The position numbers and the translations under genes are program-made. Below the pieces are notes generated by a model. It was not told where the DNA came from, made no database searches, and saw only the letters and a program-made list of their open reading frames with translations. From Herbaspirillum sp. Sphag64 (GTDB lineage: Bacteria > Pseudomonadota > Gammaproteobacteria > Burkholderiales > Burkholderiaceae_D): DNA of 64,000 nt. The DNA is taken from positions 62,001 to 126,000 of the forward strand of contig NZ_JACHYE010000008.1 of NCBI RefSeq assembly GCF_014192645.1, given 5' to 3'. Shown here in pieces: positions 38,045 through 47,973 of the stretch (positions are counted from its first letter, which is position 1; the number at the start of each line of letters is the position of its first letter).

Positions 38045-39313
38045 ATGGATATGAAGACCAACACGGCATTATCTGCATTGCCCACATTGCGTATTGACGG
38101 TGGCCGACTGTGGCAATCACTGATGGATCTGGCCACCATCGGCGCCACGCAAAAAGGTGGCGTATGCCGACTGGCATTGACCGACCTCGACAAGCAGGGA
38201 CGCGATCTGGTCAGCAACTGGGCACGGCAGGAAGGAATGAGTGTGACGGTCGATCAGATCGGCAATATTTTCATGCGTCGTCCCGGGCGCAACAATGCAT
38301 TGCCACCGGTGGTTACCGGTTCGCATATCGATACCCAACCAACGGGCGGCAAATTCGATGGCAACTATGGCGTGCTGGCGGGAATGGAAGTGATCCGCAC
38401 CCTCAACACCCACCAAATCCAGACCGAGGCGCCACTGGAAGTGGCGATCTGGACCAACGAAGAAGGCTCTCGCTTTGTGCCGGTCATGATGGGGTCGGGC
38501 GTGTTCTGTGGTGCTTTCTCGCTGGAGCATGCTTACGCAGCGACCGACGTCGATGGTAAAACGGTCAAGGAGGAACTCAGCCGGATTGGCTACATCGGCG
38601 ACCAGCGTTGCGGCGATCATCCCATCGGGGCTTACTATGAAGCCCATATCGAACAAGGGCCAGTACTGGAAAACGCCGATACCGTCATCGGCGTGGTACC
38701 AGCCGTACTTGGCCTGTCCTGGTACGACTGCACAGTGACCGGTTTCGAATCACACGCCGGTCCGACGCCGATGGAAATCCGCAAGGATGCATTGCAGGTA
38801 GCGACCTACATCATGCAGGAAGTCGTTGCCATCGCGAATCGCTACCCGCCCTACGGTCGTGGCACGGTGGGCTCGGTGCAGGTGATGCCGAATAGCCGTA
38901 ACGTGATTCCGGGGCAAGTAAAATTCTCGATTGATCTGCGTAATGTGAGTGATGCCGCCTTGAATCAGATGCACGAAGATCTGCTCGCCTATCTGGAGCA
39001 GACGCGACAAAAAACCGGACTCGGTATTGCCCTCGAACGGGTATCGTATTTCCCGCCCTGCCCATTTCATCCCACCTGTGTGGACGAGGTCCGCAAAGCC
39101 TCGGCAATGCTCGGCTACCGCACCATGGATGTGGTTTCAGGTGCCGGCCACGACGCGATCTATGCGGCGCGTCTGGCACCAGCCGGAATGATCTTCGTGC
39201 CGTGCAAGGATGGCGTCAGCCACAATGAAATTGAAGACGCCCGTCCCGAACATCTGGAGGCCGGTGCCAACGTGCTGCTGCACGCCATGCTGGCCAGCGC
39301 CGGCGTGGTCTGA
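38045..39313 (+). CDS. N-carbamoyl-amino acid hydrolase/beta-ureidopropionase-type amidase (M20)
   Basis: A 422-residue dinuclear-metal amidohydrolase of the M20/allantoate amidohydrolase group. Motifs are GSHIDTQPTGGKFDGNYGVL, TNEEGSRF, EAHIEQGPVLE, FESHAGPTPMEIRKDAL and SGAGHDAIYAA, each carrying metal or catalytic residues. It should cleave an N-carbamoyl or ureido group, releasing an amino acid, ammonia and CO2. AAAGGAATCACC precedes the ATG. It is in the importer operon, so its substrate is probably what the importer carries. The acyl specificity is not readable from sequence. Confidence 0.92.
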   Translation: MDMKTNTALSALPTLRIDGGRLWQSLMDLATIGATQKGGVCRLALTDLDKQGRDLVSNWARQEGMSVTVDQIGNIFMRRPGRNNALPPVVTGSHIDTQPTGGKFDGNYGVLAGMEVIRTLNTHQIQTEAPLEVAIWTNEEGSRFVPVMMGSGVFCGAFSLEHAYAATDVDGKTVKEELSRIGYIGDQRCGDHPIGAYYEAHIEQGPVLENADTVIGVVPAVLGLSWYDCTVTGFESHAGPTPMEIRKDALQVATYIMQEVVAIANRYPPYGRGTVGSVQVMPNSRNVIPGQVKFSIDLRNVSDAALNQMHEDLLAYLEQTRQKTGLGIALERVSYFPPCPFHPTCVDEVRKASAMLGYRTMDVVSGAGHDAIYAARLAPAGMIFVPCKDGVSHNEIEDARPEHLEAGANVLLHAMLASAGVV

Positions 39314-39327
39314 AGAAAAAATCTGCC

Positions 39328-40845
39328 ATGCCAACTAACCAGATCAAACCAATGAAAATCGTCATCGCGCGCCTCAACCACGAGACCAATACCTTTTCAC
39401 CGATTGCGACACCTCTGGAAGCGTTTGCGCCCCAGTGGAATGAAGATGCCTATACCGATCAAAAGGGTGCCCGCACGGCCATGGGTGCCTTTCTGGATAT
39501 CGCGGAAGGACTCGGTGCCAGCATCGTGACACCACTGGCCGCTACTGCCAACCCGAGTGCAACGGTCGAAGCCACCGCTTATACCCAGATGACAGACGCG
39601 ATTGTCGCTGCCGTCGCCCAGGGCTGCGACGCCATCATGCTCGATCTGCATGGCGCTATGGTTGCGGAGAATGCGCAAGACGGCGAAGGCACCCTGCTGG
39701 AAAAAATCCGCAAGCTGGCACCCACCACGCCACTCTGCGTAGCGCTCGATCTGCATGGCAATGTCACGCAGAAAATGGTGGACAACGCCGACATCATCGT
39801 CAGCTTCAAGACCTATCCGCATATCGACATGTTCGAAACTGGCGAACATGCCGGTCGTCTGCTGGTCGCACTGCTGCAACAACGGGCGCGTCCCGTGACT
39901 GGCTGGCGGCAGATTCCCCTGCTCTCGGCAACACTGACCAGCAATACCTCAGCGAGCGCAATGCAACGTGCGGTGGCGCAGGCGAAACTGGCCGAGCAGC
40001 GTCCCGGCGTACTCGCCGTATCGGTGCTGGCAGGCTTTCCTTTGTCGGACTTTCAGGATGCCGGGATGTCGGTGGTGGTGGTCACCGATAACGATCGGCA
40101 ACTGGCGCAACAGGTTGCCGACGAACTCACCCGTACGATCTGGCGGGAACGAGATGACTTTGTCTATCACAGCTTGCCGCTGCAGGAATCACTGGCACAG
40201 GCGCGTGCCCTGCAAGCCTTGCCTGGTCAAGGTCCCGTGCTGCTGCTCGACCATAGCGACAATGTCATGTCGGGTGGCACCTGCAACACCATGGATGTCC
40301 TCGAAGCGACACTGGCGGCAGGCATGCAAGGAATTGCCGCTGGACCCATCAGCGATCCGGAGGCAGTCGCTGCACTGTTGCAATTGGGCATTGGTGGCAC
40401 CACCACGATCGCCATCGGCAACAAGGTCGCACTGACACAGCAAGGAATCACCAAGACACCGCTGCCGCTGCATGGCACCGTGATCGCCATCACGGATGGC
40501 AGCTTCAAGGTCACCGGCCCGATTTATACCGGTTCAACCATCAACATGGGACGCAGCGTTCTGTTTGATACCGGTGCCGCGCACATCGTCATTACCGAGG
40601 AGCGGTGCGAGCCCTATGATCTTGGCGTGTTCACCAGCCTCGGGCTAGACCCGGCGACGATGGATTACGTCATCCTGAAGTCACGCATGTATTGCCGTCC
40701 GGTGTTCGTGCCGATCAGCAAGGGCTTGGTGGAATGCGACTCCGACAGCGGTGGGCCAACCAGTTCCAACTTCACCTTATTCCCGATCCGCCACGTGCGA
40801 CGGCCAGTCTACCCGCTTGATACGTCGACACCGGCGCCAGTGTGA
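39328..40845 (+). CDS. M81-family metallopeptidase (MlrC-like)
   Basis: A 505-residue protein. It has IVIARLNHETNTFSPIATPL, GCDAIMLDLHGAMVAENAQD, CVALDLHGNVTQKMVDNAD and VSFKTYPHIDMFETGEHAGR, the metal-binding pattern of the MlrC/M81 family. MlrC in sphingomonads acts on linearised microcystin; most homologues are of unknown substrate. Gly-rich C-terminal NMGRSVLF and ILKSRMYCRPVFVPISKG are also typical. It starts 14 bases after the hydrolase. The frame also has an ATG at 39352, but the first ATG is used. Confidence 0.9.
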   Translation: MPTNQIKPMKIVIARLNHETNTFSPIATPLEAFAPQWNEDAYTDQKGARTAMGAFLDIAEGLGASIVTPLAATANPSATVEATAYTQMTDAIVAAVAQGCDAIMLDLHGAMVAENAQDGEGTLLEKIRKLAPTTPLCVALDLHGNVTQKMVDNADIIVSFKTYPHIDMFETGEHAGRLLVALLQQRARPVTGWRQIPLLSATLTSNTSASAMQRAVAQAKLAEQRPGVLAVSVLAGFPLSDFQDAGMSVVVVTDNDRQLAQQVADELTRTIWRERDDFVYHSLPLQESLAQARALQALPGQGPVLLLDHSDNVMSGGTCNTMDVLEATLAAGMQGIAAGPISDPEAVAALLQLGIGGTTTIAIGNKVALTQQGITKTPLPLHGTVIAITDGSFKVTGPIYTGSTINMGRSVLFDTGAAHIVITEERCEPYDLGVFTSLGLDPATMDYVILKSRMYCRPVFVPISKGLVECDSDSGGPTSSNFTLFPIRHVRRPVYPLDTSTPAPV

Positions 40846-41774
40846 GGACCACCGAAGGCGCTGCCGTAGAGCGCGCCACCGCGAGCACACAACGACGCGC
40901 TAAACACTTGCTGATCCTGCTGGGCGTGGTCTGGGGTCTGAACTGGCCGGCAGTCAAAGTGGCACTCGGCAGTATCTCGCCATGGGCCTTGCGCAGCATC
41001 GGACTGGGTGCCGCTGCGAGTACGCTATTGTTGCTCGCTGTCCTTCGCGCAGGCACACTGCGCGTGCTTACCATCACCGCCGGCCGCGACCGGATTCACG
41101 TGATCGTCAGCGGGCTGCTCAATATCGCCTTGTTCAATATCCTGCTGACGTTTGCCCAGCTTGGCGCCGCAACATCGCGAGTGGCCATCATTACCTATTC
41201 GATGCCACTCTGGACCACCCTGTTGGCGTGGCTGATATTGGGGGAGAAAATCAACCGCAGGCGCAGCATCGGCTTATTGCTCGGTGCCACGGGTCTGCTT
41301 GTGTTGTTGCTGCCATTATGGCGAACAGGCGTACTGTCGTGCGGCATCCTGCTGGCGCTGGCGGCGGCAATCAGTTGGGCGATCGGCACGATTTACAGCA
41401 AATGGGCAAATCTGCGCGCCGATCCCCTGGTCATTGCCGCCTGGCAGTTGCTCATTGGGGCCGTGGTAGCGTGGATCGGCATGTTGTCGCTGGAAGGCTG
41501 GCCGCACTTGATTAACTTGCCATGGCGGGTACTGGTGGCGTTGGCTTATCACGTCTTCTTCGGGATGGCAGTCGGCTACATTCTCTGGTTCGAAATCATC
41601 GCCCGACTACCCGCTGCTGTCTCGGCGCTCGGCGTCTTGCTGGTGCCAGTGGTCGGCGTATGCGGTGCGGTATGGTTACTGGGCGATCATCCCAGCGGCC
41701 CGGATCTGATCGGTTTTGCCTTGATTTTCAGCGCTGCGGTGTGTGTACTGCTGCCTGTCAGCCAACAACGCTAA
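40842..41774 (+). CDS. EamA/DMT-family transporter, last gene of catabolic operon
   Basis: A 310-residue inner-membrane protein with about ten helices in two EamA repeats (LLILLGVVWGLNWPAVKVAL; the second repeat has PAAVSALGVLLVPVVGVCGA). The GTG start overlaps the TGA of the preceding gene, so the two are coupled. It may export a by-product or a toxic amino acid from the pathway. Its substrate is not known. Confidence 0.88.
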   Translation: MRTTEGAAVERATASTQRRAKHLLILLGVVWGLNWPAVKVALGSISPWALRSIGLGAAASTLLLLAVLRAGTLRVLTITAGRDRIHVIVSGLLNIALFNILLTFAQLGAATSRVAIITYSMPLWTTLLAWLILGEKINRRRSIGLLLGATGLLVLLLPLWRTGVLSCGILLALAAAISWAIGTIYSKWANLRADPLVIAAWQLLIGAVVAWIGMLSLEGWPHLINLPWRVLVALAYHVFFGMAVGYILWFEIIARLPAAVSALGVLLVPVVGVCGAVWLLGDHPSGPDLIGFALIFSAAVCVLLPVSQQR

Positions 41775-41793
41775 CACTGGTTTCAGGCAGAAT

Positions 41794-43893
41794 TCAGGCA
41801 GGCTGCAACGAGGTTACGTAGGCATGATGCAAGACGTGATGCGGTACATACAGCAAATCAGTTACCGTTTCAGCCGACAGTGCGCGCGAAAAGAAAAAGC
41901 CCTGCCCAAAATCACAACCAAGGCTACGCAGATGATCAACCTGCATGTCGGTCTCAGTGCCTTCGGCGACAACTTCAATCCCCAGATTACGCGCCAGCGT
42001 CATGATGGTCTGCACAATCTGACGTCTTTCTTCATCGTGATTCATGCCGTTGACGAAGGAGCGATCAATCTTGAGTACATCCAGTGGGAAGCGATGCAGA
42101 TAACTCAACGACGAATAGCCGGTACCGAAATCATCGATGCTGAAGCGCACGCCCAGTGCGCGTAACTGCGACAGAATCTTGATGGTTTGCTCGACATCAC
42201 CCATGGTCACGCTTTCGGTGATTTCCAGTCGCAGTGTGTTGGGGTCAATACCGGTTTCGATGATGATCTGCTGAATCTGGTCGACCAGATTCGGCTGTAC
42301 AAACTGTCGCGGCGAAATGTTCACACTCATGGTCAGCGGCTTGCTGCGCGGGAACTGCTGGTGCCATTGATGCATTTGTCGGCAAGCTTCACGCAATACC
42401 CACATGCCGATATGCAAGATAAGGCCGGTCTCTTCGGCCACGCCAATAAAATCAGTCGGATAGATCAGATCGCCACTATCACCACGACGCCAGCGCACCA
42501 GCGCCTCAACCCCGACGATGGAACCCGCCTGCAGCTCGATGATGGGTTGGTAATGCAATACGAACTCATTGTTCTTGAGCGCATTACGCAAAGCAGTCTC
42601 GATGGTCAGACGGCTGACGGCCCCACGGCGCATGCTGTGCTCGAACAGTTCATAGCAATTCTTGCCGAGTGCCTTGGCGCGATACATCGCCAGATCCGCG
42701 TCACGCAGGACCTCGTCGGCCAGCGTATGTGCACCGTCACTGAAGACAATACCGGTACTGGCACTGGCATAGATTTCCTGATCTCTGATCAGGAAGGGCA
42801 GGGCCATGGCCGCCTGAATGCGTTCTGCGATGCGAATCGCCTCATCCACATGGGCAATATTACGCAGCAGAACCGTGAATTCATCGCCTCCCATGCGGGC
42901 CAGCAGATGTTCGGACGATGCCGCTGCGACGTGATCATCCGGCGCGTCTACCCCCGGCCAGGGCACGGAATGAGGGACCGCAACCGGCACATGATCGGGA
43001 CGCAGTGCATTTTTCAGCCGGGCAGCAACCTGAATAATCATGCGATCACCGGCCAGATGACCGAGACTGTCATTAATGACCTTGAAGCGGTCCAGGTCAA
43101 TGAAGAGCACCGCGAATCGCGTACTTTCATCCTGCCATTGCCGCTGCAGTGCCATATCCAGCTGCTGCAAAAAGCGGGAGCGATTGCATAGTCCAGTGAG
43201 GCTGTCATGGGACGCCTCATGCATCAGTCGCTTCTCGATACGGGTACGATCGGCGACACGACCAAGACGACTACCGATTTGCCGCATCAAGGTCATCAGG
43301 CGCAGCAGATAGTCATCCAATGACAACATCCGGCTGGAGAAAAACTCAAGTACAGCCACCACTTCGCCGCCACTCATGATCGGAAACGCAACACCGCCCT
43401 TGATCCCGGCGGCGCGGGCGATATCGGCGCGGGCGGCCATACGGTCTACCCCCAGATTGACCGTCCAGACTGGCGCACCCTCGCGCAGGGCACGTCCGGC
43501 CAGATCGTTTTCAGGGAAAAAATCAGGACTGGCAGTGCGCGCACAAAACAGCGCAAACTCTTGCCGGTTGGCACCTTGCCATATATCACTGGATTTGAGA
43601 AAGCTGCGGCTGCCGCTCTTGTGCAGCAAGTAGCAATGGCCTATCGGCCAGCCGGTATAGCGACACAACTCGCCAACCGTGAAACGCAACGCTTCGTGTA
43701 AGGTTTCGGCCTGATTGGCAGCAGTAGCAACGGCCTCCAGCAGTTGTAGCTGCTGCTCGCGCTGATGCGACTGGCGCATGCGATTTTCTGTATCGGCTTC
43801 AGCGCGATGACGCATCTCACGCTCGCGCTGCAGTGACTGAGACAGTTTGTCGAGTTCTGCGGCATGCGCGACCGCATCCGTTGGGGTTGTCAT
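41794..43893 (-). CDS. GAF-GGDEF-EAL cyclic-di-GMP enzyme
   Basis: A 699-residue soluble protein. It has an N-terminal coiled coil (about 10-48), a GAF domain (about 50-195), a GGDEF domain with intact GGDEF in LLARMGGDEFTVLL, and an EAL domain with EALVRW, EITESV, DDFGTGYSSL, KIDRSFV and FGQGFFFSRAL. The RxxD I-site is missing upstream of GGDEF. Both catalytic sites look usable, so it may switch between making and degrading c-di-GMP in response to a GAF ligand. It ends 19 bases from the convergent DMT gene. The start lacks a strong ribosome binding site. Confidence 0.92.
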   Translation of the reverse strand: MTTPTDAVAHAAELDKLSQSLQREREMRHRAEADTENRMRQSHQREQQLQLLEAVATAANQAETLHEALRFTVGELCRYTGWPIGHCYLLHKSGSRSFLKSSDIWQGANRQEFALFCARTASPDFFPENDLAGRALREGAPVWTVNLGVDRMAARADIARAAGIKGGVAFPIMSGGEVVAVLEFFSSRMLSLDDYLLRLMTLMRQIGSRLGRVADRTRIEKRLMHEASHDSLTGLCNRSRFLQQLDMALQRQWQDESTRFAVLFIDLDRFKVINDSLGHLAGDRMIIQVAARLKNALRPDHVPVAVPHSVPWPGVDAPDDHVAAASSEHLLARMGGDEFTVLLRNIAHVDEAIRIAERIQAAMALPFLIRDQEIYASASTGIVFSDGAHTLADEVLRDADLAMYRAKALGKNCYELFEHSMRRGAVSRLTIETALRNALKNNEFVLHYQPIIELQAGSIVGVEALVRWRRGDSGDLIYPTDFIGVAEETGLILHIGMWVLREACRQMHQWHQQFPRSKPLTMSVNISPRQFVQPNLVDQIQQIIIETGIDPNTLRLEITESVTMGDVEQTIKILSQLRALGVRFSIDDFGTGYSSLSYLHRFPLDVLKIDRSFVNGMNHDEERRQIVQTIMTLARNLGIEVVAEGTETDMQVDHLRSLGCDFGQGFFFSRALSAETVTDLLYVPHHVLHHAYVTSLQPA

Positions 43894-44019
43894 TATAAGT
43901 GTGGTGGTGACGATGCCGAAATTGGACTGCCTAGTGCATGCACGAGCGTTCGATTATAGCTGCGCGTTATCAGTCTTGCATCTAATTTATGTAAAGATTC
44001 AAACATTATTGAAACAAGC

Positions 44020-44047
44020 GCAAAGCCGCCCTGGAAGGCGGCTTTGC
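44020..44047. terminator. Strong hairpin between TlpA and c-di-GMP genes
   Basis: GCAAAGCCGCC (44020-44030) pairs perfectly with GGCGGCTTTGC (44037-44047) over a six-base loop. It sits past the TlpA-like stop codon on the minus strand. Only three T residues follow the GC core, so termination efficiency is uncertain. Confidence 0.65.
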
Positions 44048-44126
44048 ATGATATTGGAGAGTGGAAATGTTGCTGCGTGACATGCCGGTTATTGCAGTAT
44101 GTGACCGTAGGCCGGCGTGGTTCGAA

Positions 44127-44666
44127 TCAGGCAGCCAATGCCTTTTCCAGCAATTGATGCAGCTCGGCAAACTGCGGCTCACCGACGTAGCGCTTGAGAA
44201 TGGTGCCATCTTTACCGATCACAAAGGTGGTCGGCGTCAACTTCACATCACCGAATGCATTGGCTAATTTGTCTTGCGCGTCGAGTGCGACGGCGAAAGG
44301 CAATTTGCGGGTCTCGGTAAAATTGATCACATAGTTAGGCGGGTCATAGCTCATCGCGACAGCGACAAAGTCGAGACCCTGATTTTTGTACTGATTGTAG
44401 GTTGCCACCATTTGCGGCATTTCACCGACACAAGTCGTGCAGCTGGTCGCCCAAAAATTCACCATCACAACCTTGCCGCGCAATGCCTTGAGTGACACCG
44501 TGCTGCCATCGAGCTTGACGAAGCTCACGTCCGGCGCCTTGTCAGGCACTGCCAGCGCGCGGTAGCCGAGCAGTGCAGCTGCTACCAGCACGACAAGAGC
44601 CAGCAGTTTGAGTCGTAGGCTAGTGGTTGAGGGAGAGGCGGAAGAAGTTGCTGTTTTGGCATCCAT
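44127..44666 (-). CDS. TlpA-like membrane-anchored thiol-disulfide protein
   Basis: A 179-residue protein with an N-terminal membrane anchor (residues 18-38) and a periplasmic thioredoxin fold. The redox motif is CTTC (76-79) in NFWATSCTTCVGEMP, with the cis-Pro in LTPTTFVIGKDG. The TlpA/ResA group often helps cytochrome c maturation or disulfide reduction. Thr-Thr between the cysteines differs from the usual Pro-containing dipeptides. AGGA precedes the ATG. It is transcribed downstream of the BON lipoprotein gene but after a terminator. Confidence 0.88.
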   Translation of the reverse strand: MDAKTATSSASPSTTSLRLKLLALVVLVAAALLGYRALAVPDKAPDVSFVKLDGSTVSLKALRGKVVMVNFWATSCTTCVGEMPQMVATYNQYKNQGLDFVAVAMSYDPPNYVINFTETRKLPFAVALDAQDKLANAFGDVKLTPTTFVIGKDGTILKRYVGEPQFAELHQLLEKALAA

Positions 44667-44777
44667 GACTATTCCTGTTCAAATGTGGTCGCGGCAAGGG
44701 CAGGAAAACCTGCACACGTCTGCCAAAGCGTCACAGGGTCTTATTATAGTCAGCATCGCGCAAAACTGTCGCCCATG

Positions 44778-44811
44778 AAAAAACCGCCGATACCAGAGAT
44801 ACCGACGGTTT
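44778..44811 (-). terminator. Intrinsic terminator after the BON lipoprotein gene
   Basis: On the minus strand the 14-base arms 44811-44798 and 44794-44781 pair with three G-U wobbles around a three-base loop. A run of six T residues (A at 44778-44783 on the plus strand) follows. It ends the lpoA-yraN-diaA-BON transcription unit. Confidence 0.8.
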
Positions 44812-44862
44812 AGATTCTGCTTCCAATACGACTGCGATTGAAGCAAATACCTGCAACAGCGC

Positions 44863-46117
<1,255 letters not shown>

Positions 46118-46282
46118 TTAAAAATGCGTGAAGAACGATAGCAGAATGGATTTCCCACAAACGCTACCCGAACAGCCATCCATGCCTGCCTGAGGTCAGA
46201 CGTTGAAACCTGTGGCGAACAATTATAGTGCAGTTACTCTGCCCTGCTCGCAGCACATCGACAAACAAATCGATCAACAAGC

Positions 46283-46681
46283 TCATGCCTGGGCTTCGAT
46301 CGCGTTTTTTATCCATTGCCGCTGCAAGCCATCATAGGCCACGACATCGAAGCGGCAAGCAGGTACATTCTGATAGCGCTGCAGGTAGAGTTGGGCGGCA
46401 ATCAGCAGGCGTTTTTGCTTGGCCGGCGTCACGCTGACCAATGCGCCTCCATGGCTGCGGCTACTGCGTTGACGTACTTCGACAAAAACCAAAGTTGCAT
46501 GTTCCTGCATGATCAGATCGATTTCGCCGCCGCGACAACGGAAATTCCGTTGCAAGAGTGTCAATCCCTGCGTTTTCAGGAACTGCAGCGCACGTTCTTC
46601 TGCAGCATCACCAATGCGCTGCGTACTGCTCAGTTGCGACGGCTTGGTGAATTTTTTGCGTAAGCGGTCAAGGATTGACAT
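46283..46681 (-). CDS. YraN/UPF0102-family endonuclease-like protein
   Basis: A 132-residue protein of the UPF0102 family. It has the nuclease-like core RNFRCRGGEIDLIMQE followed by LVFVEVRQR (Glu and Asp matching the Holliday-resolvase/restriction-endonuclease fold) and the family spacing AKQKRLLIAAQLYLQRY. Its function is unknown. The ATG at 46681 gives the usual family length, while an in-frame TTG 72 bases upstream does not. It follows lpoA as in E. coli. Confidence 0.9.
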   Translation of the reverse strand: MSILDRLRKKFTKPSQLSSTQRIGDAAEERALQFLKTQGLTLLQRNFRCRGGEIDLIMQEHATLVFVEVRQRSSRSHGGALVSVTPAKQKRLLIAAQLYLQRYQNVPACRFDVVAYDGLQRQWIKNAIEAQA

Positions 46682-46757
46682 AAGCGGATTTGCCTTATCG
46701 TGGTCTTTGATGACCGTGAGTAGTCTTTCATAATCTTTTGATCGGCAGCGCAACGGT

Positions 46758-47963
46758 TCAGCGCTGGCTACTTAGCGGTACGACCACACCATCCTGGTAG
46801 ACTGCCTGCGTTTCGCGCCGCTGGAAGTAGGTGGCACTACGGTCCATGTTGACATAAATCTGCCCGGTCACGCCATCTACATCAAAGCCGGAGTGCTGCT
46901 GGGCAATCTGGTTGGCGATACGATACGCATCTATCCCAAGTGCGTACAGACGCTCAATATCGGCATTCGAGCGCACTTCATTACTTGCCGGACGTGCGCG
47001 CTGATAGGTGATGACGATGGCATTTTCCTGTTCCAGCTGCCACGGCATATCGACCAGATGAACACCGTTGAGTTCAGGAAAACGGTCATCCGCAGGCAGA
47101 CTTGCTTTGTCAGCCGCGGCTGAGGCCTTGGCGCTGCTTTTGAGTCTGCTGTCCAGCGTCAGGGGGTTCAGCTGGGAAGTGCCGTATAACGGCAAGTCGT
47201 TACCCACTGCATCGCGCAACTGGATGGTCTGGATTGCATCCAGTGCGACAAACAGCAAGGCTGGCTTTTCGGCCTGTATCCTTTGTCGTAACTGTGCCAG
47301 TCCGCTCTGGCTGATACTGCCATTAGGCAAGCTCAACTCCAGACTTTCCACCGCCATGCCGATGCGTTGCGCCTGATCGGCATAGGCTTTGGCAGCGCGG
47401 CGTTGCCAGGCAATACTGGTGGAAATGGTAAAGATCTTTCCAGGCCGCTTGTCACGCTCGGTCCAGAGCGCAATCTGGCGTGCTTCATCCTCAATCGACA
47501 AGCCAATAAAGAGCAACTGGGGGGGTAACGGCGGTTCGGCAACATCGGGCTGCGCCAATGCCACGGTGGGTTTGATCACACTGCTCGATTGCGCCAGCGC
47601 CGTCACCGCGCTGCGCGATAACGGCCCGACGATGATGTCGGATTTGGTGGCGGCATCCCGATAACTAGCCAATATCTCCTGCACATCGTCGCCAGTCTCG
47701 ACAATATTGATTTGCAGCTTGCCATGTTTGTGTTGGGCTGCACTGAGAAAACCGCCGCGCACTGCATTGGCAGCGGCGGCAAAAAGCGGCGAGCGCAGCG
47801 GCAGGAGCAACGTGACGCGCACTGCTGACTCATCCGAGTCATCATGGCCAGGAGCGTTCCGGCCATTGCTCTGCGCGTGCGCAGTTGTAATTGGCGTTAC
47901 GGAAGCGCACAATCCGCTCATCATCGCCAACAGCAAGAACACTTTCACCCATTTTCGCGACAT
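46758..47963 (-). CDS. lpoA: LpoA-type penicillin-binding protein activator (short form)
   Basis: A 401-residue secreted protein with a type I periplasmic-binding-like fold, as in the C-terminal domain of E. coli LpoA (678 residues). The N-terminal TPR part is absent. The signal peptide has Cys19 preceded by Leu (SGLC), not a standard lipobox; cleavage after TTAHA by signal peptidase I is more likely. LpoA activates the transpeptidase PBP1a. GGAG six bases before the ATG supports this start. It is head-to-head with rsmI. Confidence 0.87.
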   Translation of the reverse strand: MSRKWVKVFLLLAMMSGLCASVTPITTAHAQSNGRNAPGHDDSDESAVRVTLLLPLRSPLFAAAANAVRGGFLSAAQHKHGKLQINIVETGDDVQEILASYRDAATKSDIIVGPLSRSAVTALAQSSSVIKPTVALAQPDVAEPPLPPQLLFIGLSIEDEARQIALWTERDKRPGKIFTISTSIAWQRRAAKAYADQAQRIGMAVESLELSLPNGSISQSGLAQLRQRIQAEKPALLFVALDAIQTIQLRDAVGNDLPLYGTSQLNPLTLDSRLKSSAKASAAADKASLPADDRFPELNGVHLVDMPWQLEQENAIVITYQRARPASNEVRSNADIERLYALGIDAYRIANQIAQQHSGFDVDGVTGQIYVNMDRSATYFQRRETQAVYQDGVVVPLSSQR

Positions 47964-47973
47964 TGTCTTCTCC

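Noticed and set aside
42187-43191. 334-codon plus-strand open frame
   Set aside because: It is antisense to the strongly supported GAF-GGDEF-EAL gene, and its product has no recognisable domain.
44106-44124. GGTTCGAATC, resembling a tRNA T-arm
   Set aside because: No pairing stem surrounds it and no anticodon or acceptor arms are upstream; it lies at the end of the TlpA-like gene.
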